A stretch of 64,000 nucleotides of DNA from Natronomonas pharaonis DSM 2160 (GTDB lineage Archaea; Halobacteriota; Halobacteria; Halobacteriales; Haloarculaceae), in assembly GCF_000026045.1 (NCBI RefSeq), contig NC_007426.1, positions 62,001-126,000 on the forward strand, in the 5' to 3' direction. The notes below the pieces were generated by a model, which made no database searches, was not told where the DNA came from, and worked only from the letters and a program-made list of their open reading frames with translations. Positions within the stretch are counted from its first letter, which is position 1, and each line of letters starts with the position of its first letter. A program made the position numbers and the translations under genes. This document shows, one piece after another, positions 19,268 through 28,373 of the stretch.

Positions 19268-20902
19268 ATGGTATGGCACGTCACAGTCCCGGAAGAGAGC
19301 TACGAGCAGGCGACAGCCGAATTTACGTGGGACATTCCGAACGACTACAACGCTGCCTACGACCTCGTCGGGAAACACGAACACGCCGACAGGCCAGCGT
19401 TGTTTCAGGCCTACCCCGATGGCCGGCGGGAGGAGTACAGTTTCGGCGACCTTGACGACGAATCCGACCGGCTCGCGAACGCCCTCGCCGACTTAGGCGT
19501 CGGCAGGGGCGACCGCGTCGGCGTCGTGTTGCCGCAGGTGCCGGCGAATCCGATAACACATCTGGCCTGTTGGAAGCTCGGGGCCGTCTCGATGCCGCTT
19601 TCGGTTCTGTTCGGCCCAGACGGCCTCCAGTACCGGCTTGACGACAGTGAGGCGACTGTTGCCGTCGTTGACAGAGATAGCTATGAAACCGTCGATGGCA
19701 TCCGTGAGCGCTGTGCCGGACTGGAACACGTCGTCGAGGTCGACTGGGCCGGCGCGGGACACCACGAAGGGTCGACAACGTTCAGCGGGCTTGTCGCAGC
19801 CGCCGACAGCAGCTTCGAGCCGGTCGATACCTCCCCTGAAACGCCCGCCATCATCATGTATACGAGTGGCTCGACGGGGCCACCGAAAGGGGCACTCCAC
19901 ACCCACTCCGTGTGGGTCGGCCACTGTCCGGCTTTCAAGATGTATTTCGAACTCGACATGTCCGAAGCGGTGTTCTGGACACCCGCCGACTGGGCTTGGA
20001 TAGGGGCACTTGGCGACCTCGTGTTTCCGGCGTGGCACTACGGCCGACCGGTTGTCGGCTATCCGATGGGGGAGTTCGACCCCGAGTTGGCCTTCGAACT
20101 CTCCGCCGAGTTCGATGTCACATCGACGTTCCTTCCACCGACGGCTATCCGCATGCTGATGGGCATCGAAACAGACAGCTACGACCTCTCGCTGGAGGCC
20201 ATCTGTTCTGGAGGCGAGCCGCTTACGTCCGAGATTCTCGAGTGGGCCGAAGCGGAACTCGACGGTGTCGCGGTAAACGAACTGTACGGCCAGACCGAGG
20301 CAAATCTGTTGGTCTGCAACTGCCAGTCGTGGTTCCCCGCACAGGCCGGGAGCATGGGGAAGCCAGTTCCAGGGCATGAAGTCGCCGTCGTTGACCCCGA
20401 CGATGGAACACCGGTTGCGACAGGCGAGGTCGGACAGATAGCAGTCAAGCGGACGGATGACCCGGTTGTTTTCGAGGAGTACTGGAACCAGCCGGAGAAG
20501 ACGGCGTCGGTTACCGTCGGCGGATGGCACCTGACCGGCGACCTCGCAGAGCGAGACGAGGACGGATACATCTGGTTCAAATCCCGAGACGATGACATCA
20601 TCATCACGAGCGGCTACCGGGTCGGTCCCGGCGAAGTCGAGGAAGCCATTCTCGAACATCCGGACATTGAGCAGGCTGGCGTCGTCGGCGTGCCGGATGA
20701 AACCCGGGGTGAGATTATCAAGGCGTTCTGCCAGCCAGTCGAAGGCGTTGCGGGCGACGACGGCCTCCGGACAGAAGTGCAGTCGCTCGTCAAAGAAAAC
20801 CTCGCCAAACACGAGTATCCCCGGGAGCTGACGTTCGTCGACGAGCTACCGACGACGACGACCGGGAAGATACGGCGTACCGAGCTCAGAAAAGAGCCGT
20901 AG
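19268..20902 (+). CDS. AMP-forming acyl-CoA synthetase
   Basis: 544-residue member of the ANL superfamily, which activates a carboxylic acid to acyl-AMP and then acyl-CoA. Visible motifs are the P-loop MYTSGSTGPPKGALHTH near residue 200, NELYGQTEANLL (A5), GWHLTGDLAERDEDGYIWF (A7), a DDDIIITSGYRVGP stretch (A8) and the catalytic Lys in TTTGKIRRTEL near the C-terminus. Overall it resembles acetyl- and medium-chain acyl-CoA synthetases more than long-chain ones; the substrate is not resolved. It converges on the liv operon (15-base gap). It could process an acid released by the nearby nitrilase, but that link is speculative. Confidence 0.9.
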   Translation: MVWHVTVPEESYEQATAEFTWDIPNDYNAAYDLVGKHEHADRPALFQAYPDGRREEYSFGDLDDESDRLANALADLGVGRGDRVGVVLPQVPANPITHLACWKLGAVSMPLSVLFGPDGLQYRLDDSEATVAVVDRDSYETVDGIRERCAGLEHVVEVDWAGAGHHEGSTTFSGLVAAADSSFEPVDTSPETPAIIMYTSGSTGPPKGALHTHSVWVGHCPAFKMYFELDMSEAVFWTPADWAWIGALGDLVFPAWHYGRPVVGYPMGEFDPELAFELSAEFDVTSTFLPPTAIRMLMGIETDSYDLSLEAICSGGEPLTSEILEWAEAELDGVAVNELYGQTEANLLVCNCQSWFPAQAGSMGKPVPGHEVAVVDPDDGTPVATGEVGQIAVKRTDDPVVFEEYWNQPEKTASVTVGGWHLTGDLAERDEDGYIWFKSRDDDIIITSGYRVGPGEVEEAILEHPDIEQAGVVGVPDETRGEIIKAFCQPVEGVAGDDGLRTEVQSLVKENLAKHEYPRELTFVDELPTTTTGKIRRTELRKEP

Positions 20903-20917
20903 ACACGGCCAGAGGCG

Positions 20918-21652
20918 CTAGCCGCCGCCTCCGCCCTGCATCAGTTCCTGTATCTCTTCGTCTTCCAGCAGCGCCTCAGGGTCACCGCTATCGACGATTT
21001 CGCCGCGTTCGATGACGTACATCCGGTCGACGATATCGGGGACGTGGCTCGCGTTTGATTCGGCGACGAGCACGGAGATATCGCGGTCAATAATCTCTCT
21101 GAGATACTCCTTGAGGTTCTCGACGACGATGGGGGCAAGTCCCTCAAGCGGCTCGTCGAGAAGCAGCAGGTCCGGGTCCAGCGCCATCGCGCGGCCGATG
21201 GCACACATCTTTCCCTGCCCGCCGCTCAAGTTTTGCACCTCAGCGTCGCGCCGGTCGTCAAGCTCCTCAAAGAGGTCGAAGATGCTCTCGACCATCGCGT
21301 CCTCGTCGTCGATGCCGCGGGCGTCGCCGGAGGTCCAGATGGGGAGCCGGAAGTTCTCCTCGACGGTCATACCGGTAAAGAGGTCGCGGCCTTCCGGCTG
21401 ATAGCCGATGCCACGCATCGGAATGACCTCAGGCCGGAGGTCGGTGAGCTCCTCGCCGTCGAACCTGACAGACCCCGAATCAAGCGGTGTCAATCCCATG
21501 ATGCCACGGAACGTCGATGTCTTGCCGGCCCCGTTGCGGCCGACGAGCGCGACAGCCTCGCCAGCCTCGACGGTCAGGTCGATACCGTGTGTGACCTCGA
21601 ACCCCTCGACCATCGCGTGGTTGTCGGTCAGCTCCAAAAGCGGGTTACTCAT
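20918..21652 (-). CDS. livF: ABC transporter ATP-binding protein, LivF type
   Basis: 244 residues, one of two ATPases of a branched-chain amino acid/amide-type importer. It has Walker A GRNGAGKTS near residue 40, LivF-typical YQPEGRDLFTGMTVEENF, ABC signature LSGGQGKM and Walker B LLLLDEPLEG. The tail is a short poly-Gly. ATG 21652 is chosen because it gives the standard N-terminus (LLELTDNHAMVEGFEVTHGIDL) and an 8-base overlap with livG. Last gene of the operon livJ-H-M-G-F. Confidence 0.93.
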   Translation of the reverse strand: MSNPLLELTDNHAMVEGFEVTHGIDLTVEAGEAVALVGRNGAGKTSTFRGIMGLTPLDSGSVRFDGEELTDLRPEVIPMRGIGYQPEGRDLFTGMTVEENFRLPIWTSGDARGIDDEDAMVESIFDLFEELDDRRDAEVQNLSGGQGKMCAIGRAMALDPDLLLLDEPLEGLAPIVVENLKEYLREIIDRDISVLVAESNASHVPDIVDRMYVIERGEIVDSGDPEALLEDEEIQELMQGGGGG

Positions 21653-22424
21653 CCTCGGACACCCCCAGAAGCGTTTGGCGCAGGTCGTCGTCGGTGTCGA
21701 GCAGCGTCGGCGGCCCCTCTCGGAACACCTCGCCCTCGACGAGCGCAACCATCCGGTCGGCGTAGGTTCTGACGATGTCCATATCGTGCTCGATGGTGAC
21801 CGTTGAGACGTTCTGTTCTTTGCTCGCCTCGACGACTGTCTCAATGACGTACTCCTTTTCTTCGGCGCCGACACCGGATGTCGGCTCATCGAGCAGCAGG
21901 TAGTTCGGGTCCAGCGCGAAGGAAATCGCGACATCGAGCAGCTTCCGGTCGCCATGCGGGAGCGTTTCGGCGACCTCGTCGGCGACGTCTTCGAGCCGGA
22001 ACTGTTCGAGCAGGGCGTCGACATCTGCCTCGACAGCCTCGTGTTCGTCGTCCAAGCTCCGGACCTTCGTGAACTTGTCGTGGTTCGAGAGCGCGGCGGT
22101 TCGGACGTTTTCCCGAACGGTCATCTCCTCGAAGAGATGGACGATCTGGAAGCTACGGACTAGGCCCTCTTTGACGCGCCTGTCCGGGCGCATTTCCGTA
22201 ATATCCCGCTCGACAGTTCCGTCATCGGTCTGTTCGTGCATGACGACCGAGCCTTCATCGGGCTCTAGCAGTCCAGTCAAGAGGTTAATCAGGGTCGTCT
22301 TCCCGGCGCCGTTCGGTCCAACGATGAAGACCATTTCACCGGATTCGGTGCCGAACTGCAGCGATACGTCGTCTGTCGCGCGGAGCTTTCCGAACTCCTT
22401 TACGAGATTGCGTGCTTCGAGCAT
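21645..22424 (-). CDS. livG: ABC transporter ATP-binding protein, LivG type
   Basis: 259 residues. Walker A is GPNGAGKTTLINLLTG, the LivG-style signature is LPHGDRKLLDVA instead of LSGGQ, and Walker B is YLLLDEPTSGVG. The C-terminus RTYADRMVALVEGEVFREGPPTLL is typical of the family. Pairs with LivF to energise the LivHM channel. The start lies 1 base after the livM stop, so they are co-translated. Confidence 0.93.
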   Translation of the reverse strand: MLEARNLVKEFGKLRATDDVSLQFGTESGEMVFIVGPNGAGKTTLINLLTGLLEPDEGSVVMHEQTDDGTVERDITEMRPDRRVKEGLVRSFQIVHLFEEMTVRENVRTAALSNHDKFTKVRSLDDEHEAVEADVDALLEQFRLEDVADEVAETLPHGDRKLLDVAISFALDPNYLLLDEPTSGVGAEEKEYVIETVVEASKEQNVSTVTIEHDMDIVRTYADRMVALVEGEVFREGPPTLLDTDDDLRQTLLGVSEDE

Positions 22425-22425
22425 G

Positions 22426-23562
22426 TCATTTCACCCCAAATAGGATAATCTTCGTCGTGTGGGCTGCGTCGCGGAGCTTCGCGGCAATCATCGAGGCCAA
22501 CACGCCGATATCATCCGAAAGCAGCCCCGGGTTGCTGACTCGTTTGCTGAAGCCGGCCGCGATGGTCGGCCACGAGCCGAGGATGCCTCTCGGCAGCAAG
22601 AACACCACGAGCAGCAACACGAAGCCGGTCGCGAACTCCCAGTATTCCGTCGCAAACCGGAGCTCTGTGAGCATGTACGTCAGGACGATACCACCGGCTA
22701 TCGGACCGAGGAGGGTCTTGAAGCCGCCGAGAATCGCCATGAACAGTATCTCACCGGACCGGAGCACGAACAGCGTGTTGCCGGGCCTGACGTGGAGCAT
22801 GCTGAGCGAGTAGAGCCCGCCGGCGAGCCCCCCGTAAACGGCTGAGATAACGAACGTCACCCAGACGTACCGCTTGACGGGAATGCCGATAAAGCGGGCT
22901 CGGGTTCGGTCCTGTCCGATAGCGTCGAGTGCACGGCCGAACGGGGAGTTAATCAGCCGCCACGTCACCAACAGCATGACGATAAGCACCGCGATGGCGA
23001 CGTAGTAGATCAACACCTCGTACTGGGCGGCGGTGAACTCCACGCCGAAAAGCGTCGGCCGAGTCAGTTCACTCGCCGGACGGACGCTAAGCCCATCATC
23101 AGAGCCCAGTAGCCGAGGGCTCCCCATGACGATGGCGAACAGGAGCTGGTTGAACGCAAGCGTCAAGAGGGCGAAGTAGATGTCGAGATATCCGGCGACA
23201 AGCCAGCCAATGACGACAGCGAGCGAGATGGCGACCAAAACGCCAGCGAGGACGAGCAACACGGCCTCCTCGATGCCGGCATACTGGGCGACGAGCGCGG
23301 CACCGTAGGCACCGCCGCCGAAGTACGCGGCGTGGCCGAACGAAACCAACTCGGTGTGTCGCAAGAGCAGGTTCACGCCAAGGGCTGCAAGTCCCCAGCA
23401 GAGCCCGAGGTATATCGTCTGCATGCGGAGGTCAGCGTGGAACTGCTCGATGTCAGGGACGGCAAGCAACACCGCAACGGCGATGCCGATATAGAGGAGC
23501 TGTCTGGTCGAAAGCTCAAGCCCCTTCATAATCCGGAACTGGCGGCTGTCGTCGTTGCTCAT
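22426..23562 (-). CDS. livM: ABC transporter permease, LivM type
   Basis: 378 residues with about nine to ten membrane helices. The LivM hallmark region is LDAIGQDRTRARFIGIPVKRYVWVTFVISAVYGGLAGGLYS, the EAA-like loop that contacts the ATPases. The cytoplasmic N-terminus is short, and the C-terminus extends past the last helix (~40 residues). It overlaps livH by ATGA at 23559-23562. Confidence 0.92.
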   Translation of the reverse strand: MSNDDSRQFRIMKGLELSTRQLLYIGIAVAVLLAVPDIEQFHADLRMQTIYLGLCWGLAALGVNLLLRHTELVSFGHAAYFGGGAYGAALVAQYAGIEEAVLLVLAGVLVAISLAVVIGWLVAGYLDIYFALLTLAFNQLLFAIVMGSPRLLGSDDGLSVRPASELTRPTLFGVEFTAAQYEVLIYYVAIAVLIVMLLVTWRLINSPFGRALDAIGQDRTRARFIGIPVKRYVWVTFVISAVYGGLAGGLYSLSMLHVRPGNTLFVLRSGEILFMAILGGFKTLLGPIAGGIVLTYMLTELRFATEYWEFATGFVLLLVVFLLPRGILGSWPTIAAGFSKRVSNPGLLSDDIGVLASMIAAKLRDAAHTTKIILFGVK

Positions 23563-24527
23563 TCGATCTCACCCCACGTTCCGTAGAGCCCCTCGGGTCT
23601 GAGAAGCAACACGGCGACCATGATCGCAAACGGCGCGGCGAGTTCAGCCGGCGGGTATATCATCGTCGCCCAGCGGCTGGCGACGCCGATGAGCAGCGCG
23701 CCGACGAAGGCTCCCTTGATGGAGCCGAGCCCACCAACGACGATGACAACGAACGAGAGCACGAGCGGATTGACACCCATCCCCACGTCGGCGGAGATGG
23801 GGCCGGCACCGTGGACAGCACCGGCGAAGCCGGCGAAGAAACCACCCATCGCAAACACGAGGGTAAACACACGGTCGGTGCTGACGCCCATCGCCGTTGC
23901 CGCCTCGCGGTTGATGGCTGTGGCACGAACGATACGGCCCGTCTTCGTCCGCTCGAAGAACCACACGAGGAACCCGAACACACAGAGCCCGAGCAGGATG
24001 GCAAAGATGTTGTAACTCGGATAGCTGAACCCGACGAGTTCGGTCGTCGGAATCTGGTTGACTGTGTTGAACACGCCTTCGAGCCGCTGGGGTTGACCGC
24101 CCCAGACCAAAAGCAGCACGTCAACGAGCATCAACAGCAGCGCGTAGGTCAAAAGCAGCTGGTAGACCTCATCACGGTCGTAGATTGGTCTAACGAACAC
24201 TGCTTCAAGGAACGCGCTTATCGGCAGCAGGATGGCCGCGGCGACGAACACCCCGACGAGCGCGAGAACAGCCACAAGCGCGATGGAGACGGGGTCGGTC
24301 GGGTCGCCGACGAAGCCAACAAAGAAGCCGGCAATGCTGAAAACGAGGAACGCACCGAGCGCGTAGAACTCACCGTGGGCGAGGTTGAGGATACCGAGCA
24401 CGCCGAAGATAATCGTCAGCCCCGTCGCTATCATAAAGAGGATGAACCCGAAGAAGAGCCCGTTGAGCGTCTGCTCTACGAACAGCTCCGGGGAAACAAA
24501 GAGCGCGGCTTCAAGCACGGAGACCAC
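23559..24527 (-). CDS. livH: ABC transporter permease, LivH type
   Basis: 322 residues, about eight membrane helices. FGVLGILNLAHGEFYALGAF and IVRATAINREAATAMGVSTDRVFTLVFAMGGFFAGFAG are the signature loops of LivH permeases. The start is a GTG; no better ATG gives the full first helix. It lies 54 bases downstream of the substrate-binding protein gene in the same direction. Confidence 0.9.
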   Translation of the reverse strand: MVSVLEAALFVSPELFVEQTLNGLFFGFILFMIATGLTIIFGVLGILNLAHGEFYALGAFLVFSIAGFFVGFVGDPTDPVSIALVAVLALVGVFVAAAILLPISAFLEAVFVRPIYDRDEVYQLLLTYALLLMLVDVLLLVWGGQPQRLEGVFNTVNQIPTTELVGFSYPSYNIFAILLGLCVFGFLVWFFERTKTGRIVRATAINREAATAMGVSTDRVFTLVFAMGGFFAGFAGAVHGAGPISADVGMGVNPLVLSFVVIVVGGLGSIKGAFVGALLIGVASRWATMIYPPAELAAPFAIMVAVLLLRPEGLYGTWGEIE

Positions 24528-24581
24528 GCTCCCAGCAGCCGTCGTGTTGCGTATCGTCGAATAACATAGATGGCCTCCGAC

Positions 24582-25898
24582 TTACCAGCTCTCGATCCAG
24601 TCGATGGAAATCTCACCCTGCGGCGGCGACACGTGGCTCGCCGGAATCGTGGTGACGTTCTCCAGCACCGGCATGTCCATACCGTCGTCCCACGTCATCT
24701 CACCGAAGTGGGCGGTGGAGTATCCCTGATGGTCCGGACCGATGGTGTGGTAGCCGGCGGGCGTATAGAAGCCGTGGTTTTCGAGGGTGGCTGCAATCTG
24801 GTCTTGGGAGGGCCAGCCACCGACGATGTCGACGGCCTTTTCGACGGCGGTCGCCCACGCGGTGACGGCACCGTACCCGCTCATAAAGTGAGCGGTCGGA
24901 ATCGTATCGTGCTCGTCCTGTGCCTCCTCGAATAGCTCCACCCCGGGGTCCCACTGATTCTGCGGTGGCGAGCCCCAGTAGAAGTTCCGCGAACCGGACC
25001 AGATATTCCCCTCGACAAGCTCTTCAGAGAAGTCGTTCGCGGCGCTGTAGAGGACTGGTCCGACCGTGATATCGACGGCATCGAAGAGGTCACCAGCCTG
25101 CCCTTGGTCCAAAAGCAGTGTCGCGTCGCCGCCCCAACAGCTCGTAAACAGGACGTCCGGTTCCGCGTCGGCAACTGCGGTCACGTGTGTCGACATGTCG
25201 TCAGCACCGAGCTCCGGATAGCCGTCGTAGACTTCCTCAGCGCCCGTGAGCTGCTCGATACCGGCGTTGAACACCTCACGCTCGTCGTAGCCGAACGTGT
25301 AGTCGGGATTGATATTGGCGAACGTGTCGATGTTCTCCGCACCAAGCTGCTCGACTGCGGTTCGAGCGGCTGATAGGGCCTCCATCACGTCGTGGTTCTG
25401 GAACCGGAAGGAGTACTCAACGTCCGGGTATTCGGTCTCGTAGAGCGTCGTGACCGTTCCGTCGGTGCCAACGTTGACAACACCCTCCTCTTCGACGACT
25501 GGAACGAGCTCTTCGTGGCCGCCACTGGAAATCGGACCGAACGTAACGTCTTTTCCTTCATCGACGAAGCGGCGATAGTTCTCTATCGTCGCCCCCTCCT
25601 CCTCGATAACGTCGAGTTCCATCTGTCGCCCGGCGATTCCGCCGGCATCGTTGATGCGGCGAATGGCTGTCTGAGCGCCGTATTCGGCTTGAAGCCCGAG
25701 CACCGACGGTGCCCCCTCTCTAAACGTCTGGAGGCCAGCCTCTATCGGCTCATCAGGAACGTCCTCGAGCGCTGCACCACCGTTTCCGTTCTCTTCTCCA
25801 TCAAGCAAGACTGAGCATCCCGCAAGCGCCGCGGCAACTGCGGTCCCCCCGGCGGCTTTGAGTACATTACGTCGGTCGAGGTTGAAACTGTCTGTCAT
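24582..25898 (-). CDS. Tat-exported lipoprotein, substrate-binding protein of the Liv-type transporter
   Basis: 438 residues. The N-terminus DRRNVLKAAGGTAVAAALAGCS has a twin-Arg motif followed by a lipobox (LAGC), so it is exported folded via Tat and anchored by lipid. The mature part is a periplasmic-binding type I fold (LivK/amide-binding like): YGAQTAIRRINDAGGIAGRQMELDVIEEEG and PDVLFTSCWGGDATLLLDQ. Ligands in this family include branched-chain amino acids, short amides and urea; the ligand here is open. First gene of the transporter operon, with a TTATAA element at 25935-25940. Confidence 0.92.
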   Translation of the reverse strand: MTDSFNLDRRNVLKAAGGTAVAAALAGCSVLLDGEENGNGGAALEDVPDEPIEAGLQTFREGAPSVLGLQAEYGAQTAIRRINDAGGIAGRQMELDVIEEEGATIENYRRFVDEGKDVTFGPISSGGHEELVPVVEEEGVVNVGTDGTVTTLYETEYPDVEYSFRFQNHDVMEALSAARTAVEQLGAENIDTFANINPDYTFGYDEREVFNAGIEQLTGAEEVYDGYPELGADDMSTHVTAVADAEPDVLFTSCWGGDATLLLDQGQAGDLFDAVDITVGPVLYSAANDFSEELVEGNIWSGSRNFYWGSPPQNQWDPGVELFEEAQDEHDTIPTAHFMSGYGAVTAWATAVEKAVDIVGGWPSQDQIAATLENHGFYTPAGYHTIGPDHQGYSTAHFGEMTWDDGMDMPVLENVTTIPASHVSPPQGEISIDWIESW

Positions 25899-25934
25899 GG
25901 TTGACCGTCACTAACGAGTGTGCGGGGAAGACAA

Positions 25935-25940
25935 TTATAA
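25935..25940 (-). promoter_or_regulatory. TATA-like box of the liv operon
   Basis: The palindromic TTATAA lies 37-42 bases before the ATG at 25898, implying a leader of about 10-15 bases. The rest of the 132-base gap up to the nitroreductase stop is AT-richer than its surroundings and holds a second TTATATA near 26000 that matches no downstream start. Confidence 0.4.
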
Positions 25941-26030
25941 CCGGACGTGAACATATCAACCCGGCTCGGATAATAATAGACCGGGCGAAAACGGTAGGTT
26001 GCTTATATACTCTCGGAAGCCGACCGCGGC

Positions 26031-26702
26031 TTAGTCTTTATTCGGCACTGCAAGCGACGTCGTCTCCGCCGGCTCGAACTCGTCGTAATGAACAACGTCA
26101 TCGACAGGCCGGCGACCCTTCCGCTCGTTTTCGACATCGGCAGCGTCCGCGGCCGGATAGCCGAGCGTGATGAGCATCACCGGCTCGTACGCATCAGGGA
26201 TGTCGAACTCCTCGACGAGCGCCTCGGCGTCGAAGCCTTCCATCGGACAACTGGCAACGCCTTCATCCCACGCGGCGTACATCAACGTCATCGCAGCCAG
26301 CGCCGTCGACCGTGTCGTCCAGATGCGCCGTTCGTCTTCCGGCATCTCGGCCATTCCCTCGACGTTCTCAAGGAGGGCGTCCCGTACGTCCTCGTTCGGG
26401 ACGTAGCCCTTCGCCAGCCAATCGTCGAAGACCGGCTCGGCGTGTTCAGTCGGGTCCGTGTGCCCGAGCACGACGACGGCGGTGTCGGCCTCGGTGACGT
26501 GTTCTTGGTCGTAGGCGATTTCTCGAAGAGCCTGCTTCCGTTCGGGGTCGCGGAGTGCGAGGAACTCCCACGGCTGGAGGTTATACCCCGAAGGCGCAAG
26601 CGTCGCCGCCTCGAATATCGTCTCAAGCGTCGCCTCGTCGATTGATTCGTCGCTGTACTGGTGGACTGACCGTCGGGCGCGGAGTAGCTCGTCGAACTGC
26701 AT
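26031..26702 (-). CDS. Nitroreductase-family flavoprotein
   Basis: 223 residues. The N-terminal FMN-binding signature is RARRSVHQYSDESID, followed by LAPSGYNLQPWEF (the S-x-x-N-x-QPW motif) and C-terminal LITLGYPAADA before a KGRRPVDDVVHYDEF tail. These FMN enzymes reduce nitro, quinone or enone groups with NAD(P)H; the true substrate is unknown. ATG 26702 is preferred over the adjacent GTG. It lies downstream of the nitrilase on the same strand and upstream of the liv operon, with its own promoter-like region at 26771-26800. Confidence 0.88.
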   Translation of the reverse strand: MQFDELLRARRSVHQYSDESIDEATLETIFEAATLAPSGYNLQPWEFLALRDPERKQALREIAYDQEHVTEADTAVVVLGHTDPTEHAEPVFDDWLAKGYVPNEDVRDALLENVEGMAEMPEDERRIWTTRSTALAAMTLMYAAWDEGVASCPMEGFDAEALVEEFDIPDAYEPVMLITLGYPAADAADVENERKGRRPVDDVVHYDEFEPAETTSLAVPNKD

Positions 26703-26770
26703 CACAAACGCCTACGACCCCGAAAGGAAAGGTCGAGTCGGTCTCGGTGGTCCGTACCGCTTTTCTTCGA

Positions 26771-26800
26771 GGTATACCACGGTACTTTATACCACAGTAT
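26771..26800 (-). promoter_or_regulatory. Promoter region with repeated GTGGTATA
   Basis: On the minus strand GTGGTATA occurs twice, 15 bases apart (26788-26795 and 26773-26780). The first runs into a TATA-like TATAAAG, and the second forms the palindrome GGTATACC (26771-26778). The arrangement fits a TATA box with a downstream operator. The predicted mRNA leader to the nitroreductase ATG would be about 60 bases, longer than usual here. Confidence 0.45.
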
Positions 26801-26806
26801 CCTACG

Positions 26807-27910
26807 CTACGGCTGGTGGCGGTCGAGGATGGCGTCGGCGACCGCCTCGACAGCCTCGGTGTCGATGTCGTGGTCGTCGGCGATTGCCTCGGCGGCAGCG
26901 GCCGAAAGCGTTCCGTTGTCTCGGATGACATCACCGGTCTCTACAGTCGGCGAGAGCGTCTCGTCGCTTATGGAAAGCGAGACGGCATCCCAGCGGGTGT
27001 AATGGCCCATCGCGTCGAAATACGCCTTCGTCGCCCGTCGCTCGTCGCGTTCAAAATCCGCAGTCAAAAGCCCTTCCTCGCCGACGAGCGGCCCGGCTTT
27101 GACAATACCGGCCGGGTTGATGAGCATACTCCCGCCGGCGGCGACGTTGAACCCGAGTTCCGACTCGGAGAATCCATCGGGGATATCCTCTCCCATGTAC
27201 GCCGAGCAGGCGGCGACAAAAGACTGCGTCTCGAAGGCGTACTCTCGCATCGCCGGGTAGATGTCGCAGGTATCGACCGCCTCGCTGCTCTCGGCGCGGC
27301 TCTTGTCGCCCGGGTGGCCGTGCTGTTCCCAAAAGCCCGGCCAGACGGCGGCGTGGATCTCTTCACCCATCGCGGTCAGCGCCGCCTTCGAGAGCGTCAT
27401 GTGGTTTTCATAGCAAACGAGCCCGCCGAGCGTGCCGATATCCGTCTCGTAGGTGTCGAGACTTGATGGGTCACCCCGTCCCCAGATGGCGCGTTCCTCC
27501 TGGGTCGGCATCAGTTTGCGGTGGCGGCCAAGCAGGTCGCCGTCCCGGCTGAAGTAGAATATTGAGTTGTACAGCGTCTCGCTGCCCGGGCGGTCGCTGC
27601 GCTCGTTGGTGCCGAGCGCGACGTGGACGTTGGCGTCGGCGGCCGCCTCCGCAAGCACGTCGACTGCCTCGTCGTCGACATGGAGGCTGTTCTTCTGTAG
27701 GTCAACCATAAGTTCAGTCCACCGTGGAATCGAGACGCTGCCGCGCCAGTACGGATAGCCGGGAAAATACGTCTCGGGAAAGACAACGAGGTCGGCACCC
27801 GCATTGCCGGCGCGCTCGATATATCGACAGGTCTTGTCGAGCGTCGCCGCCTTGTCGTGATAGACCGGTTCGATCTGTGCCGCCGCGAGCGTGAACGATT
27901 CGGCTGGCAT
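26807..27910 (-). CDS. Nitrilase-family carbon-nitrogen hydrolase
   Basis: 367 residues. The Glu-Lys-Cys triad is visible: Glu in VVFPETYFPGYPYW, Lys in GRHRKLMPTQEE and Cys in GGLVCYENHM. The second Glu (E of EERAIW) and the extended ~60-residue tail are typical of true nitrilases and cyanide/aliphatic nitrile hydrolases rather than omega-amidases. Nitriles would be hydrolysed to acid and ammonia. The neighbouring amide-type ABC importer, acyl-CoA synthetase and nitroreductase make a nitrile or amide use pathway plausible but unproven. A GTTAAC about 28 bases upstream may serve as the TATA box. Confidence 0.9.
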   Translation of the reverse strand: MPAESFTLAAAQIEPVYHDKAATLDKTCRYIERAGNAGADLVVFPETYFPGYPYWRGSVSIPRWTELMVDLQKNSLHVDDEAVDVLAEAAADANVHVALGTNERSDRPGSETLYNSIFYFSRDGDLLGRHRKLMPTQEERAIWGRGDPSSLDTYETDIGTLGGLVCYENHMTLSKAALTAMGEEIHAAVWPGFWEQHGHPGDKSRAESSEAVDTCDIYPAMREYAFETQSFVAACSAYMGEDIPDGFSESELGFNVAAGGSMLINPAGIVKAGPLVGEEGLLTADFERDERRATKAYFDAMGHYTRWDAVSLSISDETLSPTVETGDVIRDNGTLSAAAAEAIADDHDIDTEAVEAVADAILDRHQP

Positions 27911-27985
27911 GGCAGGCCGGTACAGCGGCTCCGCAGTTAACCATGTGGGACGGTCTCACCCCGAGTGAAGCGAGAAAAACCTGCG

Positions 27986-28369
27986 CTACAGGTGTGTCTC
28001 GTACAGCGTCGCCGGCCCCTCGTCGCCGAACCAGCGGACAACGAGCCGCTGTCCGGACTCGAAACGGGGGTCCTCGACTTCGAGCCGGTCGGTTTCCTGT
28101 ATCAGCCCCGGCTCCTCCCACGTCGTCGCATGGACCGTCCGGTCAGGTATCAGCGGTCGGTCCTCGTAGACGAGCACGCGGACGGCCCCCGAATCCAGCG
28201 AGTCACCACCGACGTGTTCGACGGTGACCGTGTCGGCCGGGTCACCGGTGACCGCAAAATCGGCGTTCGGGGCCGCCGACGGCGGCGCATCGGTCGTCAA
28301 AAGCGAGCCACCGACGGCGGCTGCGACGACCGCGAGCAAAAAGACCGCGACGGCGACGCGGTCGCGCAT
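27986..28369 (-). CDS. Small exported or membrane-anchored protein, pilin-domain-like
   Basis: 127 residues: an N-terminal hydrophobic segment (VAVAVFLLAVVAAAVGGSLL) and then a beta-rich domain (NADFAVTGDPADTVTVEHVGGDSLDSGAVRVLVYEDR) resembling the C-terminal part of the archaeal type IV pilin N-domain family (DUF1628). Such proteins are surface pilins or cell-surface beta-sandwiches. It lies 4 bases after ftsY on the same strand, so it is probably read through from that operon. ATG 28369 is chosen because the upstream extension only overlaps ftsY. The function is unknown. Confidence 0.75.
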   Translation of the reverse strand: MRDRVAVAVFLLAVVAAAVGGSLLTTDAPPSAAPNADFAVTGDPADTVTVEHVGGDSLDSGAVRVLVYEDRPLIPDRTVHATTWEEPGLIQETDRLEVEDPRFESGQRLVVRWFGDEGPATLYETHL

Positions 28370-28373
28370 CGGC

